Origin: Diospyros lotus
Lineage: Eukaryota > Streptophyta > Magnoliopsida > Ericales > Ebenaceae
Direction of reading: 5' to 3'
DNA: 64,000 bases
Assembly (NCBI RefSeq): GCF_014633365.1
Contig: NC_068345.1
Coordinates: 14,640,058-14,704,057, forward strand
A model generated the notes under the pieces. The model did not search any database. It saw only the letters and a program-made list of their open reading frames with translations, and had not been told where the DNA came from. Each line of letters opens with the position of its first letter. Position 1 is the stretch's first letter. Both the position numbers and the translations under genes were made by a program. Below, piece by piece: positions 22,111 to 35,900 of the stretch.

Positions 22111-23541
22111 TGTTTTTGACAAAAGTCCCCTAATTCATTACTCGAAAGTGCTAACAAGGATAAGCGTGTCCAGTAAGAGTAGATGAAGGAACATGATATA
22201 AGAGCTTGAAACATTATACTTGCATCTATGAGTAACCATAAACATGCCTAACGATGCTAGCATGATTTTTAATTTGCGATGGTTATATGGTGTGCAAAGT
22301 AAAACTGTAGATATGAGATATCAAAGTGGTTGTTTAGGGCTAAAATGGTAGAGTGATTGAATATTGGAAATCATGTCATTAAAATGATCAATTTGATTGA
22401 TTAGATAGAAATGGTTGATATCTATATTAATTGTGAACTCCAAGTCTATCTTATTCTATAGTCACTGTCGAATTCCTTCTCTCTATTTGTTAAGAACTTC
22501 CACGTGAATGAGATTTGAAAGAAATAATATACATCCAAGTGAAGGATGAATTGGGTGTTTTAAATTTTTTTCAATTTAAAGTCCTTTTTTGTGAAGAAAA
22601 CTTTTAACGTTTTAGAACATTTGAAAGATAAATATAAGAGAGTTTATTGAAAGCTTTAACCTTTGTTGCTTAAAAAAAATATGATACAAATATGACTTGA
22701 AAGAGAATGAGCTTTACAATATCAAATTATATAACTATGACTATGAATTTTGAATGTTGGAAATAAAAAACTTGGCTAGCTAAAATGAAAGGTAAAAATA
22801 AATAACGCAGCACACACAGATTTTATAATGGTTCAGCTCAACCAACCTACTCTACTCTATTGGCTTCTTACCAATGATTTCAACAATCCACTATAGCTTT
22901 TTCAGGATTAGCTAAAAGCTCAACTTTTAACAAGTGTAACTGTAACCTCTGATTTTCAATGGATCAATAGTAATTGAATGCAAACAACTTTTATAAGAAG
23001 CAGCTGGAACCTCTTACACTTTGTTTTTTATGGGTTCAAGCACTAACTGCAACAAGATAAGTGAAGTACACAAATTAAGCACTTTAAAAAGTTTTTATAA
23101 GATCAAAATCAATTAATGAAAACAGCTTCTCACAAAGAAAAGAGAGATTTAAAAAGAATAATTACTTGATTACAAATGGAATTTAATCAATTATACATTA
23201 ACTTTTACTTGATAACAAAAGAATAATATTTGATTAATTTTTGCATTTACTCGAGTGGATTAAAATTGTAATCAATTAAACTTAAACTCTTGCTCGATTA
23301 CAAATTCATACAATTGATAAAAGATCAAGAGACTTTGAGAAATTACTAGACAATAAGTACTCGGTTATAATTTAGATTTATTCGAGTATATTAAGATATT
23401 TATTCGATTATAAATTTGATTACTTAATTACTTTTGACCTACCAGAAACTCGCAATAACGAATGCACGAAGTTGAGGAACGACTAGGGAAAATACACGTC
23501 ACAACAATCGTCATCAAGGCCTTGAAAGAGTACCGACTCTC
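22111..23541. other. AT-rich DNA, no gene seen
   Basis: A short AT microsatellite lies near 22098-22111. At 23160-23440 words of the type TACTCGATTACAA recur loosely. No gene is supported. Confidence 0.5.
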
Positions 23542-23784
23542 ATGGGATTTAAGAGGAAGGAGAAATATGTTTTTTGCTTCATGAAGTACAGGTTCTACAT
23601 AGCTCGCAGCTTATTAGAAGTAAGACATCCAAGGGAGCTGTTCCCTGAGTTGGATTTTACTAATGAGATCTCCACAATAGGGGTACATGACTTGAAAAGA
23701 TATGATGACCTAGATCCTCATGCTCCTAAAGAGTACTTGGATTCTACTCTCGTAGACGATCTAGCCAACCTTTCTGGGCCATGA
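23542..23784 (+). CDS. Uncharacterised 80-residue frame, possible retroelement gag relic
   Basis: The frame reads FCFMKYRFYIARSLLEV, then HPRELFPELDF and YDDLDPHAPKEYL before a stop. A neighbouring frame just upstream continues similar residues (IVIKALKEYR). An HP...LFPELDF pattern before an acidic tail recalls the C-terminal parts of plant retroelement-associated gag-like proteins. A frameshift near 23540 is likely. It is probably a decayed fragment. Confidence 0.25.
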   Translation: MGFKRKEKYVFCFMKYRFYIARSLLEVRHPRELFPELDFTNEISTIGVHDLKRYDDLDPHAPKEYLDSTLVDDLANLSGP

Positions 23785-24059
23785 TGTCCACATGTGCAAG
23801 AATTCAATATTAATTAGGAGATTATAGAGGCTTTGTAGGACATGGATGTCGCCATGATGGATGCTCTTAAGGAGGGTTAAGTTGGGGACTAGCTCTCAAT
23901 TTCGACTATTTTCCCTAATCTACCTGAGGCCATCCCCAACTGTCAGGCTTCTCAATGTATCTTTTTACTTTAGTAATGTATGTTTGTATCTCATTTCATG
24001 TAATAGCTTTTATTGTAAACATCGTTCATGAATGAAATGAGATTTTTCATATTTGCCCA

Positions 24060-24797
24060 TGGCTTTTAATGTGTGTGTATGTATGTTCATGCACTTTTGT
24101 ATGTATGGAAATGTAAAATCTAATCATGTGCACTCTGGTTAGGGATTTTCCAATCACAATCCAACTAAAATCTAATAAGATGTTCAACTTATGTCGGAGG
24201 CCAATGGATTCCATCAACAATCACCTACCTCCATATACCAATAGAATAGAGACTACATAGAGAACATTCCCACCTCCTAACTCGGTGGTTTCGCTCAATC
24301 CGACACTAGAATAAAAGACAACTGTGTTTCCTCATGTCCAAGGATCAATTACACAATCAAAGCCAATAACATATCATTAATCTACTTTATCTTGTGATCT
24401 GTTACATACATCACATTCAGTAGATGTTTAACCAACACCTACTCACATGTCTATTATCTACATCTTATGCAATATGCCAAGTGACTCACCATCATTTATC
24501 ATTAGTATCTCATACTATACAAAAATAGTAGCACATGTGTTAGTTCATAATTTATTAATCATAGTCTCATTCTGAGAAATCTAAGGACTATGAATCACTT
24601 TAAGAAATCCTATATTAAAGATCCTTACCACATATTCTTACCAAGAATAAAATCTTCAAGATATCTAGGGACTCATTCATATACAATTTAAGAGGTATGA
24701 ATGAAGATATAACCTTTTTATTAATTGTAAGATTATCATTTGGCCTACTAGATGTCATTTAAATCTAGTATTAGGTCATCAACACTAACAAACTCTT
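24060..24797 (-). mobile_element. Retroelement LTR-like block (copy 2), minus orientation
   Basis: Inverted homologue of 18209-18930. On the minus strand it begins TGTTAGTGTTGATGACC at about 24797, directly after the copy 2 leader block. This is the order expected for leader followed by a 3' LTR after loss of the coding region. Confidence 0.55.
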
Positions 24798-24809
24798 TGT
24801 CAAAACATA

Positions 24810-26396
24810 GTCTATTTTATCCATACTGAGAATGAGTTTCAAGTTTCTAAGACAATACTTAAAGTTTGGTCTAGTTAAAACATTTTTGTCCAATATTTGA
24901 GAAATAGGGTTTGAAGTGTTTGCTAATTTTGAGGAAAGCTATAGAAATAAATAAAAGACTATTAGTTGATTTTTATTTTGTATAACCATTTAATTTCAAT
25001 CTCAAACTAAATAGTACCTCCCATTAAACTTTTCAAATTCCACACTTCCCAAGTGGTAAACTGAATCTACTAGGACTTATAGTGGGTGATCAAGTGCTCT
25101 CCTACATGAATACCCCTCACATTATAGTTTCTTGGAACATCCATATATTCGAGTAGACAACTCTTACCTTCTACATCTCATGTAGGGTTCAATTTGACCA
25201 GTCGCCTTAGCCAATGATCCATTTGAACACCTATGACCTCACATTTATAGTTACTTGGCCATATTCATATGGGAACACAAACAACATCACATTCTTTAGA
25301 TAGGTATATCAATCAGCTCTCATAAAATGCACCTTCCTATGTTTTTATAGCCAAAGAACACCCAATCATGAGATGATTCCCTACAATGATGGAAGGCCTC
25401 GATAAAACATTTTTATTGTTTTAATCTAATACTATTTTGCACAATCTAGGAAGAGTCTAGTCTTTATTTTAAGGTCTCACTTTGCACATGTAGATGTTTT
25501 CACTATGGTCTCTCATACATTACAAAACAAATGCATATAAATAAAAACTGGATGATCATGGACTTTTGCTTTTAATTAAACCGAGCATGTAGATTTAATT
25601 AATAGTATTAAGAAAAGACATTGACACATATCTCATATGCTTGAACTCTCTCGACACCCTTTGAGTCATCAACTCTTGATGCATTCTTGCTCCACCACAT
25701 CAACTCTTGATGTTTACCCTCTCTATCACATCAACTTTTGATGCTTCTTTTTCATTTTACATAGACTAATGTACATTACATCGGAATCTAAAAATGAAAA
25801 AGCAAATGGAGACTTATGTCTCTTACATACAGAATGAAAGAATAGGTTACAATTTAATCTCAAATACTTGTAACATTCATTCATTCATCTATCCATTCAA
25901 TTACATTGAATCTAGTCCAAGATCACCGATTCGATCTCATTCGTGTCTATGTAATGTATGCCACTTTCGAGACCATTGACATCTCATGCCATTCCTCTTT
26001 CAATTTTGTCATCCAATACAATCTCATTGCATTCCAACACCTACTGAAAGATTGCAATTGGTAAAGAGACTACTCCTTCATTACTGTCAACAGTTTCTAG
26101 CAGCTTATAGAAATGGTCGACTGATTTCTCAAATCCGTTGACTATTTCTTTCACTACCTTAAACTGGTCGACTATTTCAAAATAGTTGTCAACTATTTCA
26201 CTAGGTTTTGCAGAACTAGTCAATAATTTTTCTTTGGCCGATCGACAGTTCATTAGACAAAAGACAAAATCGATCGACCACTAGGACAATCGGTCAACAA
26301 TCACTATAAACCCTGTAAAAACAAAAAGCACAACCATGTCCAAATCATGCAACACATTACAAAAACACACACATAGGTCTGTAATTATTGAGCCGA
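24810..26396 (-). mobile_element. Retroelement leader block (copy 2), minus orientation
   Basis: Inverted homologue of 20405-22110, read from the primer-binding site at 26397-26409. It carries the GTCGAC/GTTGAC-rich sector at 26050-26300 and the CATCAAGAGTTGATG repeats at 25640-25745. Confidence 0.58.
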
Positions 26397-26409
26397 GGCT
26401 CTAATACCA
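26397..26409 (-). other. Primer-binding site of the copy 2 retroelement
   Basis: On the minus strand it reads TGGTATTAGAGCC, a one-base variant of the Met-tRNA type site. Confidence 0.5.
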
Positions 26410-27287
26410 CTAAAAGGTGTGCTAACGCTTAGTGAATTATGCAAGAGCATAAGTTGATGTTCAAACATTTTTCAAAAACCACAAAATAAGCGATGAAAAC
26501 GAATCTATAACTCTTGTAAGACTTAGTGAAATACAACCATATGCATACAAACAACTGAAATGAAAAAGGGAGGGGAGATTTGATTTGGGAAACCAATAGC
26601 TAAGGTGCAGCTGTGTCGATGAGTTTCGTTGTTGTTGTTAGCCTAAGGACATGGGAAATCATAAAAGAATTCTTTTTCAATGGAAGGCGACAAAAATATT
26701 AAATAAGAGAACAGTAAAAGACTACAAGAACCTACAAACCTCCCAAAAACTAGCCTCCAATCCAAACATTACTAATAAAACAGGCCACAATTAAACTAAA
26801 ACAATGTGCAGCCCAAAGGCAGCAAAGCAGCACCCACCCCCATCAGCCAATTGACAAAATTTTCACGATGATTCTAGTAGTGAGAAAATAAGGCACACAA
26901 CAACAACGGTGAGCATAGTTGTAATGTCCTTTGATACATATGAAGTCAAAGCGCTCGTGAAGAAGTCTTGAGCATACACTTGTAATGTCGAGGAGCCTGC
27001 CTTGAACTAATGAGTTTGATAGCATAGTTGACATCAATCAATCAATCAATGGTGGGCAAACATAGTCCACGTGCCTTTTAACTCTTATACAAAATTTTAT
27101 GTATGGCGCCAACTCCAAGTCATAATTTGGTCCTTGTATTTTGAATTGAGAATCTTATTTATTAATTATCGCTTCATACCAACAATGATGTTTAAATGGC
27201 GTTCCAACATTGTTTATTATCTATCTATCCATCCATTAATGAAAGTAAATTTAGGTCCCCAAATCAAAATCAATCACACCAGATGTC
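26410..27287. other. LTR-like flank and intergenic DNA
   Basis: The first 100 bases resemble the end of the copy 1 LTR (20290-20390) in inverted orientation. The remainder has no recognised gene. (TCAA)n-like repeats lie near 27030-27050. Confidence 0.4.
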
Positions 27288-27292
27288 ATTTG

Positions 27293-27442
27293 TGTGAAGC
27301 TTAGGAAATAAATCTAGCTTTTAATATGTATAAAACCACTTAATTAAATCCATAGACTATACACACACATATATATAAAAATACAATGGGCTATGGGCTC
27401 TATCATAGGATTAACCCTAGACTATAACCATATAACTCAACA
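27293..27442 (-). repeat. 3' LTR of the Ale-like element
   Basis: A 150-base LTR in plus coordinates on the left, lying next to the polypurine tract on the minus strand. Confidence 0.92.
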
Positions 27443-27449
27443 CTCCCCC

Positions 27450-30400
27450 TCAAGCTGGAGCATATATATCATATGCACCAAGCTTGCTACAAATATACTC
27501 AATTCGAGGACCCCTGAGAGACTTAGTGAAGACATCTACTAACTGGTCATTAGAATTGACAAAATTTGTGGTAATACAGCCAGATAAAATCTTCTCTCGA
27601 ATGAAGTGACAATCTATCTCGATATGGTTGGTCCTCTCATGAAAGACTGGATTGGAAGCAATATGTAATGCAGCTTGACTGTCGCAAATTAATCTCATCT
27701 GTGATATCTTCCAAACTTGAGCTCTTGAAGCAATTGTTTTAACCAGATAAATTCACACGTTGCCAAGGCCATACCACGATATTCTGCTTCGGCACTCGAC
27801 CTAGCAACAACCTCCTGCTTCTTACTTTTCCAAGATACTAGGTTTCCTCCAACCAGAACACAATATCCTGAAGTAGACCGTCTGTCAGAAGGAGAACCTG
27901 CCCAATTAGCATCAGAATATCCGACTACTCGAGTATGACCTCTGTCCTCATACAATAGTCCTCTACCTGGAGCTCGCTTAATATACCTGAGAATTCAGAC
28001 TACCGCATCCCAATGGCTATCACAAGGAAACTGTAAAAACTGACTAACAACACTGACTGAGAAAGAGATATTTGGGCGAGTGATAGTGAGATAATTAAGT
28101 TTTCCGACTAGCCTGCGGTATCTTCCAGGATCAGCAAGAGGCTCCCCCTGTCCTAGTAAGAGCTTCACATTAGTGTCCATAGGAGAATCTATAGGTTTAC
28201 AATCAAGCATCCCAATTTCTTCCAAAATGTCTAACACATACTTCCGTTGAGAGATAACAATACCAGAACTGGATTGAGCAACTTCTATGCCAAGAAAGTA
28301 TTTAAGTAACCCCAAGTCCTTAGTCTGAAAATGATGGAAAAGATGTTTCTTCAACTGAATAATACCATCCTGATCATCACTGGTAATAACAATATCATCC
28401 ACATAAACAACCAAATATATATACCTCCCATGTGATGTGTGTTTATAAAAAATCGAATGATCAGACTCACTACGAGTCATACCAAAGTCTTGAATGACAG
28501 CACTGAAACGATCAAACCAGGCTCGAGGAGACTACTTCAACCCATATAGTGAGCGACGACGTTTACAAACCTGCCCAGACTCCCCCTGAGCAACAAACCC
28601 AGGAGGTTGCTCCATATAAATCTCCTCCTAAGCTCACTATGTAAGAAGGCATTCTTAATGTCCAGTTGATACAACGGCCAGTGGCGCATAGCTGCTATAG
28701 AGAGAAACAAACGCACAGATGACATCTTAGCAACAAGGGAAAAAGTGTCACCATAGTCAAGGCCATAAACCTAAGTATACCCTTTGGTAACCAAATGAGC
28801 CTTGAGGCGATCAACCTGCCCACCTTGACAGTATAGATCCACTGACAACCGACAAGAGATTTCCCTGGGGGTAAAGGAACCAAATCCCAAGTGCCATTGG
28901 AATGCAAAGCAGTCATTTCATCCACCATTGCTTGTCGCCACCCCGGATCAGAAAGTGCCTTACTAACAATCTTAGGTACTGAAACAGAGGATAAGGAAGA
29001 CACAAAAGCACAAAAAGGAGATGAGAGACGGTGATAGCTAAGAAAATTATAAATGGGGTGAGGATTGCGAGAAGAACGGGTACCTTTCTGAAGGGCAATA
29101 GGAAGCAAATCCTCAGAAGGCAAGACCGCGGCAGGTGGAGAGACTGGAGCGGGATGTGAGGTAGAGAGTGAGGAATTTGGTGCTGAAGAACCGATGAGGA
29201 CATCCTGTTAATGAGATAACAAGCAGTAAGGACAGCTTCAGCCCAAAAGCGAAAGGGGACATGATGATGTAGAATAAGAGTGCGAGCAGTTTCAATCAAA
29301 TGTCTATTTTTACACTCAGCAACTCCATTCTGCTGTGGTGTATATGCACAAGACGACTGATGCAAGATCCCCTGAGAAGACATAAAGGTAGTAAAGGGAA
29401 TAGAAAAATACTTAGGGACATTGTCACTGCGCAATACCTGGACAGAGGTATGAAATTGCGTTTTGATTTCAGCACAAAATGATTCAAAAATTGAGAATAA
29501 CTCATAATGATTTTTCATTAAATATAACCATGTGCAACGAGAATAATCGTCGATAAACGTTACAAAATATTGAAAACCCAAAACAGACACGACACGACTA
29601 GGACCCCAGACATCAGAATGAACTAAAGCAAACGGGGACACAACCCAATTATTGACACGCTTTGGAAACGAAGTGCGAGATTGTTTTCCAAGTTGACAAG
29701 ACTCACAATGAAAAGACGACAAACTAGATAAACTGAGGATCATCTTTTGAAACTTAGCCAAACTAGGATGTCCCAAACGATTGTGGGGAAGAGCAGGAGA
29801 CTCAGTCACTGAGCAAGCAATAGGCGATGCAGGAAGGTTGAGATGATAGAGACCTTGTGACTCATATCCGACGCCAATCATCTGTCCCGTACCACGATCC
29901 TGGATAGTAACAAAATGATCATCAAAGGTGATAGAACAATTTAAGGCATGCGTAAGTTTACTAACAGAGACAAGATTAAAGGGACAATGAGGAAATAAAG
30001 GACAGAATCTAAAGGCAGAGAAGGTAAGGGTTTGGCAATGCCAATAACTTTAGCAACCGCTTTGGACCCATTGGCTAATGTTACAGAAGGTAAAGAAATA
30101 TAATTAGTAAAATGAGAGAACAAATGGGGATTACCAGAGATATGGTTAGAAGCACCTGAGTCCAGGACCCATGGTCCCAAAGAGGATGACTGAGCGAGAC
30201 AGGCAGTGGAATCACCAGAGTGGGCGATAGAAGTAACTGTGGATAAGGTTTGTTGGGACGTCTTATACTTAAGATACTCATCATAGTCAGCCCTAGTGAG
30301 AAGGACAGATTGCGGTGGATGACCATCAAAGGACTCAGATCGAGAACCATCAGCATGAGCAACATTAACACGAGAAGGGCGGCCATGCAACTTATAACAT

Positions 30401-31162
30401 TGTTCCTTAGTATGCCCTCACTTGTGACAATAGTTACACTTGGGGCGTTTGCCCCGATTACCATGATCTCCGCCCTGTTCGCCACTATTCTGAACTTGAG
30501 AAGCCATGACTGAATGATCACCTGCAGAAGAGAGAGGCATCGTAGGAACAAATGGAACCCGAAGAAGACGAGAATACACTTCATCCATAGTAGGTACAGT
30601 AGGACTAGCAAGAATCTGATCACGAACAAGAGCAAGCTCGGGACCAATGGCAACAAGAGTACACACCATGAAGAACTTATCCCGCTGAGCTAGATCTTCT
30701 GCAGCAGTCTTACCAGCAGGTAACAAGGAGTTAAATTCAGCTTTAATAGTGGTCATCCGACCAAGAAAATCAGGAAGAGTCAAACCCTGTTGTCGTAAAC
30801 TGAGCAGATTAGACACCACTGAATACAAGCGTTGAATGTCATTAGTGTATAACGCCTTGGCCTGAGCCCACAATTCACAACACGTGGTATAGTTAGTATA
30901 GATCGGATGAAGAGAGGGATCAATTGACTGCCACAGGAGACTGAACAACAGAGCATCAGCTCTCTGCCACTCGGGTTTGTTTGTGGTCACATTCTCAGCC
31001 TTGGTAGTTAGATGATCCTATAAGCCTTGACCCATACACCATAGTTCAACCGCCTTGGACCAAGAGATATAATTGAAACTACCCATCAACTTCTTAGTAG
31101 CAATAGCTGCAGAAAGGAGACAAAATACCAGAAAAAGAGCCAGATTTACTAGTACCAGCCAT
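27450..31162 (-). pseudogene. Copia gag-pol polyprotein, inactivated
   Basis: Starting at MAGTSKSG (31162), the ordered domains are: gag (NKPEWQRADALLFSLLW...), a CCHC zinc knuckle CNYCHK-GHTKEQC near 30400 with a stop inside it, protease WVLDSGASNHIS, integrase (HRLGHPS, HCESCQLGKQ, HSDVWGPS, DDYSRCTW), reverse transcriptase ([31 protein letters not shown]) and RNase H ([42 protein letters not shown]), ending at 27450. The catalytic YVDD and the integrase DDY are present. Several in-frame stops and frameshifts (near 31110, 30413, 29150 and 27700) mean no full protein can be made. Confidence 0.92.
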
Positions 31163-31767
31163 GTTGGATAAAAGAGAGCCCTACAAGATCAACAGATCTG
31201 AAACCAAAGGGTTAAATAAACCAAAAAATAAAGGCTGGATGATCCAACACAGAGAACAGGTACACTGGAGCGACGGCAAATGGCGGATGCCGGTTACCGG
31301 TGGCCGCAGATGGCAACGGATGGCGATGAAACCACCTGGGCTGGGATGGACTGAATGAGGCGAGTCCAATGGTGAAGACGGCGTTGCGATCGGAGCACTG
31401 GTGAGAGAGATCAGAGCAAAAACGTCTCCATGAACAGTGCGAGAGAGGTAGCAACAACGGCGACGATCCTTCGGGGGTCAACAGATCGGAGGCCAGCGAA
31501 CGCAACGGCGGTGGTGGTGTGCATGATCGGTGGCCGGATGGTGAAGACCCACAGTTGACCAGTAACACGCGCGGTAGAAACGCAGTGGGCGGCGACAGCG
31601 GTGGCATGACAAGCTACGGCGATCGATGGCGACGCGACCGATGGTGTTCGTCGGTGATGTGGGCGGCGACGACAGCGACAACGGCAACAGTGGCGGCAGC
31701 TGCGGCGGCGACTAGGGTTTGTATGGTGGCTGCTAAGGTTTGTATTAAAAACTAGGGTTTGTGTTTT
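31163..31767 (-). other. GC-rich leader of the Ale-like element
   Basis: Untranslated stretch between the primer-binding site and gag, rich in GGCGGC/CGACGG triplets. Overlapping open frames on both strands are composition effects. Confidence 0.6.
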
Positions 31768-31780
31768 GGTTCTGATACCA

Positions 31781-31936
31781 TGTGAAGCTTAGGAAATAAA
31801 CCTAGCTTTTAATATATATAAAACCACTTAATTAAATCCATAGACTATACACCTATATATATATATATATACAAATACAATGAGCCATGGGCTCTATCAT
31901 AAGATTAACCCTAGACTATAACCATATAACTCAACA
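31781..31936 (-). repeat. 5' LTR of the Ale-like element
   Basis: A 156-base LTR next to the primer-binding site. It contains a longer (TA)n run (about 31854-31871) than its partner. Confidence 0.92.
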
Positions 31937-31941
31937 ATTTG

Positions 31942-32958
31942 CTTGCTGAGTTTCTTCCAGCAAAATGTGTTGTAGGTGTTTGTGGTCAACACCTCTCTGC
32001 CTTCAACCAACTAAGTTGTCTGGGCTTGGCTAATTCCCTACCTCCCAACCCAAAATTGGATTTCTCCTATCTAGCACCACCTATATCGCAATCACACTCC
32101 CCTAGCAAGTTATGTCTTACATGATTTAAATTGATTAGGGCCTTGAATTTACAAATAGCTTCACACATTCAAATACTACTATTTTTATGTAAAAAGGTTG
32201 TGTGGCCCTCAATTTCAAAGTAGAAGGGCGTAATTGATCCCCTTGAAACTTGTAGGAAGGTCAATTTGGCACTTCCATCATTTTATATTTTGCACAATAT
32301 AAATATTGTTGGTTTAAATCTTGTCCGTGAAGGGTGGTTAACATAGCACTTAATTTAAATAGAAAAAGCTTATTTATACCAATTCTAAGTAAAACACAAT
32401 TAGCTTACCTATGGTTATCTCACCAAAATAAAGGACAAATTCCAAAGGTCCAAAACCTAACACAGGATGTAATAAATAATAACTTCTTGATATGCTATCA
32501 TCACAATATTACCACCCCCCACCCCAAAAAAAAAAATATCATAAAATCTTGAATCTAAATTTCAAAATTCAAATAAACCCCAAATCCAAATCCAAATATC
32601 AAACGCTAAAATTTAATAATCCTGATTTAACACCATAATCATAACCATATCCATATATGTACTATAATGTTTTCCAGGAAAGGAAGATGTGAAAAAATAA
32701 AAAATGGAATTATGCTTGTTTGGCTGAGTAGAAAGAAATAAAGAAATAAAAAAAAAAAACTGCAATCTGTAAAGTGCACAACAGAGGACAGGGCTCAAGT
32801 TATTATATCATTATACTGAAGTATTTTATCTGTATTATTATTATTATTATATTACACTTATTATGGTACGAACAAACAAATCCATATCCATATATATTCA
32901 AATTCTTATTTACAACCAATACCAAACATGTCGCCTGCTAGAAGAAATGGAGTTATTC
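31942..32958 (-). other. Intergenic DNA and 3' untranslated region of the SAC gene
   Basis: The last few hundred bases before 32959 should carry the 3'UTR of the minus-strand SAC gene. The rest is AT-rich with A-runs (32526-32536, 32748-32759). No gene recognised. Confidence 0.45.
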
Positions 32959-35900
32959 TCAAGCCTTTTGCATTTGCACCCTGTCTTCTCCAATGATCCA
33001 TCTGGTCAATTGGCTCGGATCCTCCGGCAAAAATTTACACGTCTTGGGGACAATCCCAAGATCCGCGCCAATTTGTCTGTATTCATCGAGTGCCGATTCC
33101 ATCTCTGCTTCTACAGCTGCATCATCCATGCTGTCTACCATGCCCATAAGAAGAAGATCGGCATAGTACTTCTCCTTTTCAGCATCGTGTTCGAATGGTT
33201 CAATTGCAGGGCCCTGTGCAACCATCAATTTGATGAACATTATATTGTTGCAAATGCTAACATCACTTAAGAAAAACCAGTAGAGGCAGATGCAGATCTC
33301 ATTGGAATAATGTGGCAAGATATTTAAGAAATCTGTGTGTTTTAAAATCAGTCTCTCTATGCCAGCCACTTTATGATTTCCCAACTCGATTATCGCATTG
33401 CATTCAATAGCTCCACACAAGTACCAAGGATGTTAGCAGTAATTTCAAAACTACCAGAAGACCACAATAGATAGAAACAGGCCCCTTCCAAGAAAGCAGT
33501 GAAAACAAGCTACGGCCCTTTTATTTCTAGGAACAAGGATTTTCTCATTAATGCTAGAAGATAAGACTTAGCTGCTTCAATGTAATTTAAGAAAATAATC
33601 AGAAAAGAATTATCTGGGCAGGTTGCATTAGAAAGCTTATTTTTGAAAGCAAAAAATAGCAGCTATTCAGGCTGTAAACAATTTCAAATTAAAAAAAAAA
33701 AAAAAAAAAACGCAACCCTCACAAAATGGGGAGCTTCGTGCATTGGGGGGACTCTCTTGAAATGCAAATGGTAATCATGATAATGAGCTCATTGAGTAGT
33801 ATCATTATAAAAAATACCTGACAGAGTTCAGCATAGTGCTTATATATCTCACTATTCTCATCTTGGTCACCAAGCAGGGTACCACCATACCAACCATTGG
33901 CTTCATCAATTAAGGTCATTGCCAGATATCTGGAAATAAATAGAATTTATGCACATTAAACATGTTAGCATTTCTAAAAGGTGCATCATTGTCAGAACAG
34001 CCAACATAAAGAGGACGGTTGTGCTAAGTAGCCGATAGCCAACGTAAAACTTAGTCGAATCCAAAACATGAACTCTAGACAAATTATGAAAAATCGTTGG
34101 GGCGTGAGCGTAACCCTTCGTAGCGACACGCTACACTGCCCGCGTGTAGTGTCAAGTGAGCTAGGGCCGCTGCATCAGCGCCCGGATGTAGTGACAAATG
34201 AGCAAGGGTCCCGCATTTGCTTGGACGAATGTTGGTAAAGAAGTTAGTTCAAAATTAAAATAAAAAATAAAATCAAAATAAAAAACAAAATCAAATTCAA
34301 AGTCAAGACCAAAAACAAAATCATAGATTAAGGATCAGGTCATGGAACATAAGAACATTAACAGGCAAAGTTATGGAAGTTGTAGATGTGATGATTAGAA
34401 GAAAGATTAATATTATGTGCCTTCAAGAGACGAGATGGGTAAGGAAAAAAAGCAAAAAAGTTTATCAGAAACTGGATATAAAATATGGTACATAGGAAAT
34501 GATCGAGCGAAAAATGGAGTGGAGATTATTATGGATAAAAGCTTAGCAGATGAGGTAGTGGATGTAAAGAAAATAGGGGATAGGATTATTATGGTGAAGG
34601 TTAGTCTAGGAAGAATGACTATGAATATCTTTAGTACATATGCACCACAAGCGAGATTAGGTGAGGAGATAAAAGCAAAATTCTGGGAGGACCTAGAGGG
34701 ACTCATACAAATGATACCAAGAGGAGAAAGTGATTATAGGAGGTGACCTAAATGGGCACGTGGGTAGAGACGAAAACGGCTATAGAGAGGTACATGGAGG
34801 GTGTGGATTCAGGGAAATTAATAACGAGGGTATGTCTATTCTAGATTTTGCTATGGCATATGGGCTCATCATAACCAATACTAGGTTCAAAAAACGGGAC
34901 GAACACTTAATCACATATAAAAATGTCACATCAAGCACCCAAATGGATTACTTCCTCATGAGACAAGAGGATCGGTTATGTTGTAGGGATTGTAAGGTGA
35001 TACCGGGAGAGTATTTGACTACTCAACATAGACTTCTAGTACTTGACGTCCAAGTAAGAAATTGGAATAGAAAAAATCACATAAAACAAAATTCAAGAAT
35101 CAGGTAGTGGAATTTAAAAGGGGAGAAACTAATCTTCAGAGAAAAATTAAGGGGTAGAAAGGAATGAAATGGAGAATGACAGACAAACCAAATGTGGAGA
35201 GAAATAGCTAATGCCCTGAGAAACACGGCAAAGGTAGTCCTTGGAGAGACAAATGGTAGAGCCCCTAATCTTAAGGAGTCTTGGTGGTGGAATGAAGAGG
35301 TACAATTGAAAATTAAAAATAAGAAAATTTGTTATAAGACTATATATCAGTGCAACAATGAAGAAAATAAAAAAAATTATAAAGAAGCAAAAAAGGCAGT
35401 AAAAAGAGTTGTTAGTGAAGCAAGATCAAAAGCATATGAGAATCTATATAAACAACTTGATACAAAAGATGGAGAAAGGGATATATATAAATTAGCTAAA
35501 GCAAGAGAAAGAAAAACAAGGGATTTAAATCAAGTGAAATGCATAAAAGATGAAAATCAAAATGTATTAGTGAATGAAGAAGCGATTAAGGAGAGATGGA
35601 AGGAGTATTTCACAAAATTATTCAATGATGGTGGCGACACAAGAGTTAGGTTGGGACATCTTAGTAACTCCGAAGAGAACGTGAGCTATATATTTTATCG
35701 ACGTATAAGTTCAAATGAAATAAGGCAAGCATTAAAAAATATGAAAAATCATAAGGCGATGGGACCGGATAATATACCAATAGAAGCATGGAAATGCATG
35801 AGAGAAGAGGGCATCTCCTGGCTAACGAAATTATTTAACGTGATCCTTAAATCAAAAAAGATGCTAGATGAGTGGAGGAAGAGTACTTTGGTTCCTATAT

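Larger units (their letters stand above)
27293..31936 (-). mobile_element. Complete Ale/Retrofit-like Ty1/copia retrotransposon (TSD ATTTG)
   Basis: Two short LTRs, 27293-27442 and 31781-31936, both start TGTGAAGCTTAGG and end ATAACTCAACA. ATTTG flanks the element at 27288-27292 and 31937-31941. On the minus strand TGGTATCAGAACC (31780-31768) is the primer-binding site and GAGGGGGAG is the polypurine tract beside 27442. The LTRs differ by a handful of substitutions and a TA-repeat length change, so insertion is fairly recent. Very short LTRs and a single gag-pol frame point to the Ale/Retrofit lineage. Confidence 0.93.

Noticed and set aside
22801..23450. Possible gene in the region with repeated TACTCGATTACAA words
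   Set aside because: Only loose repeats of an AT-rich word; all frames are interrupted.
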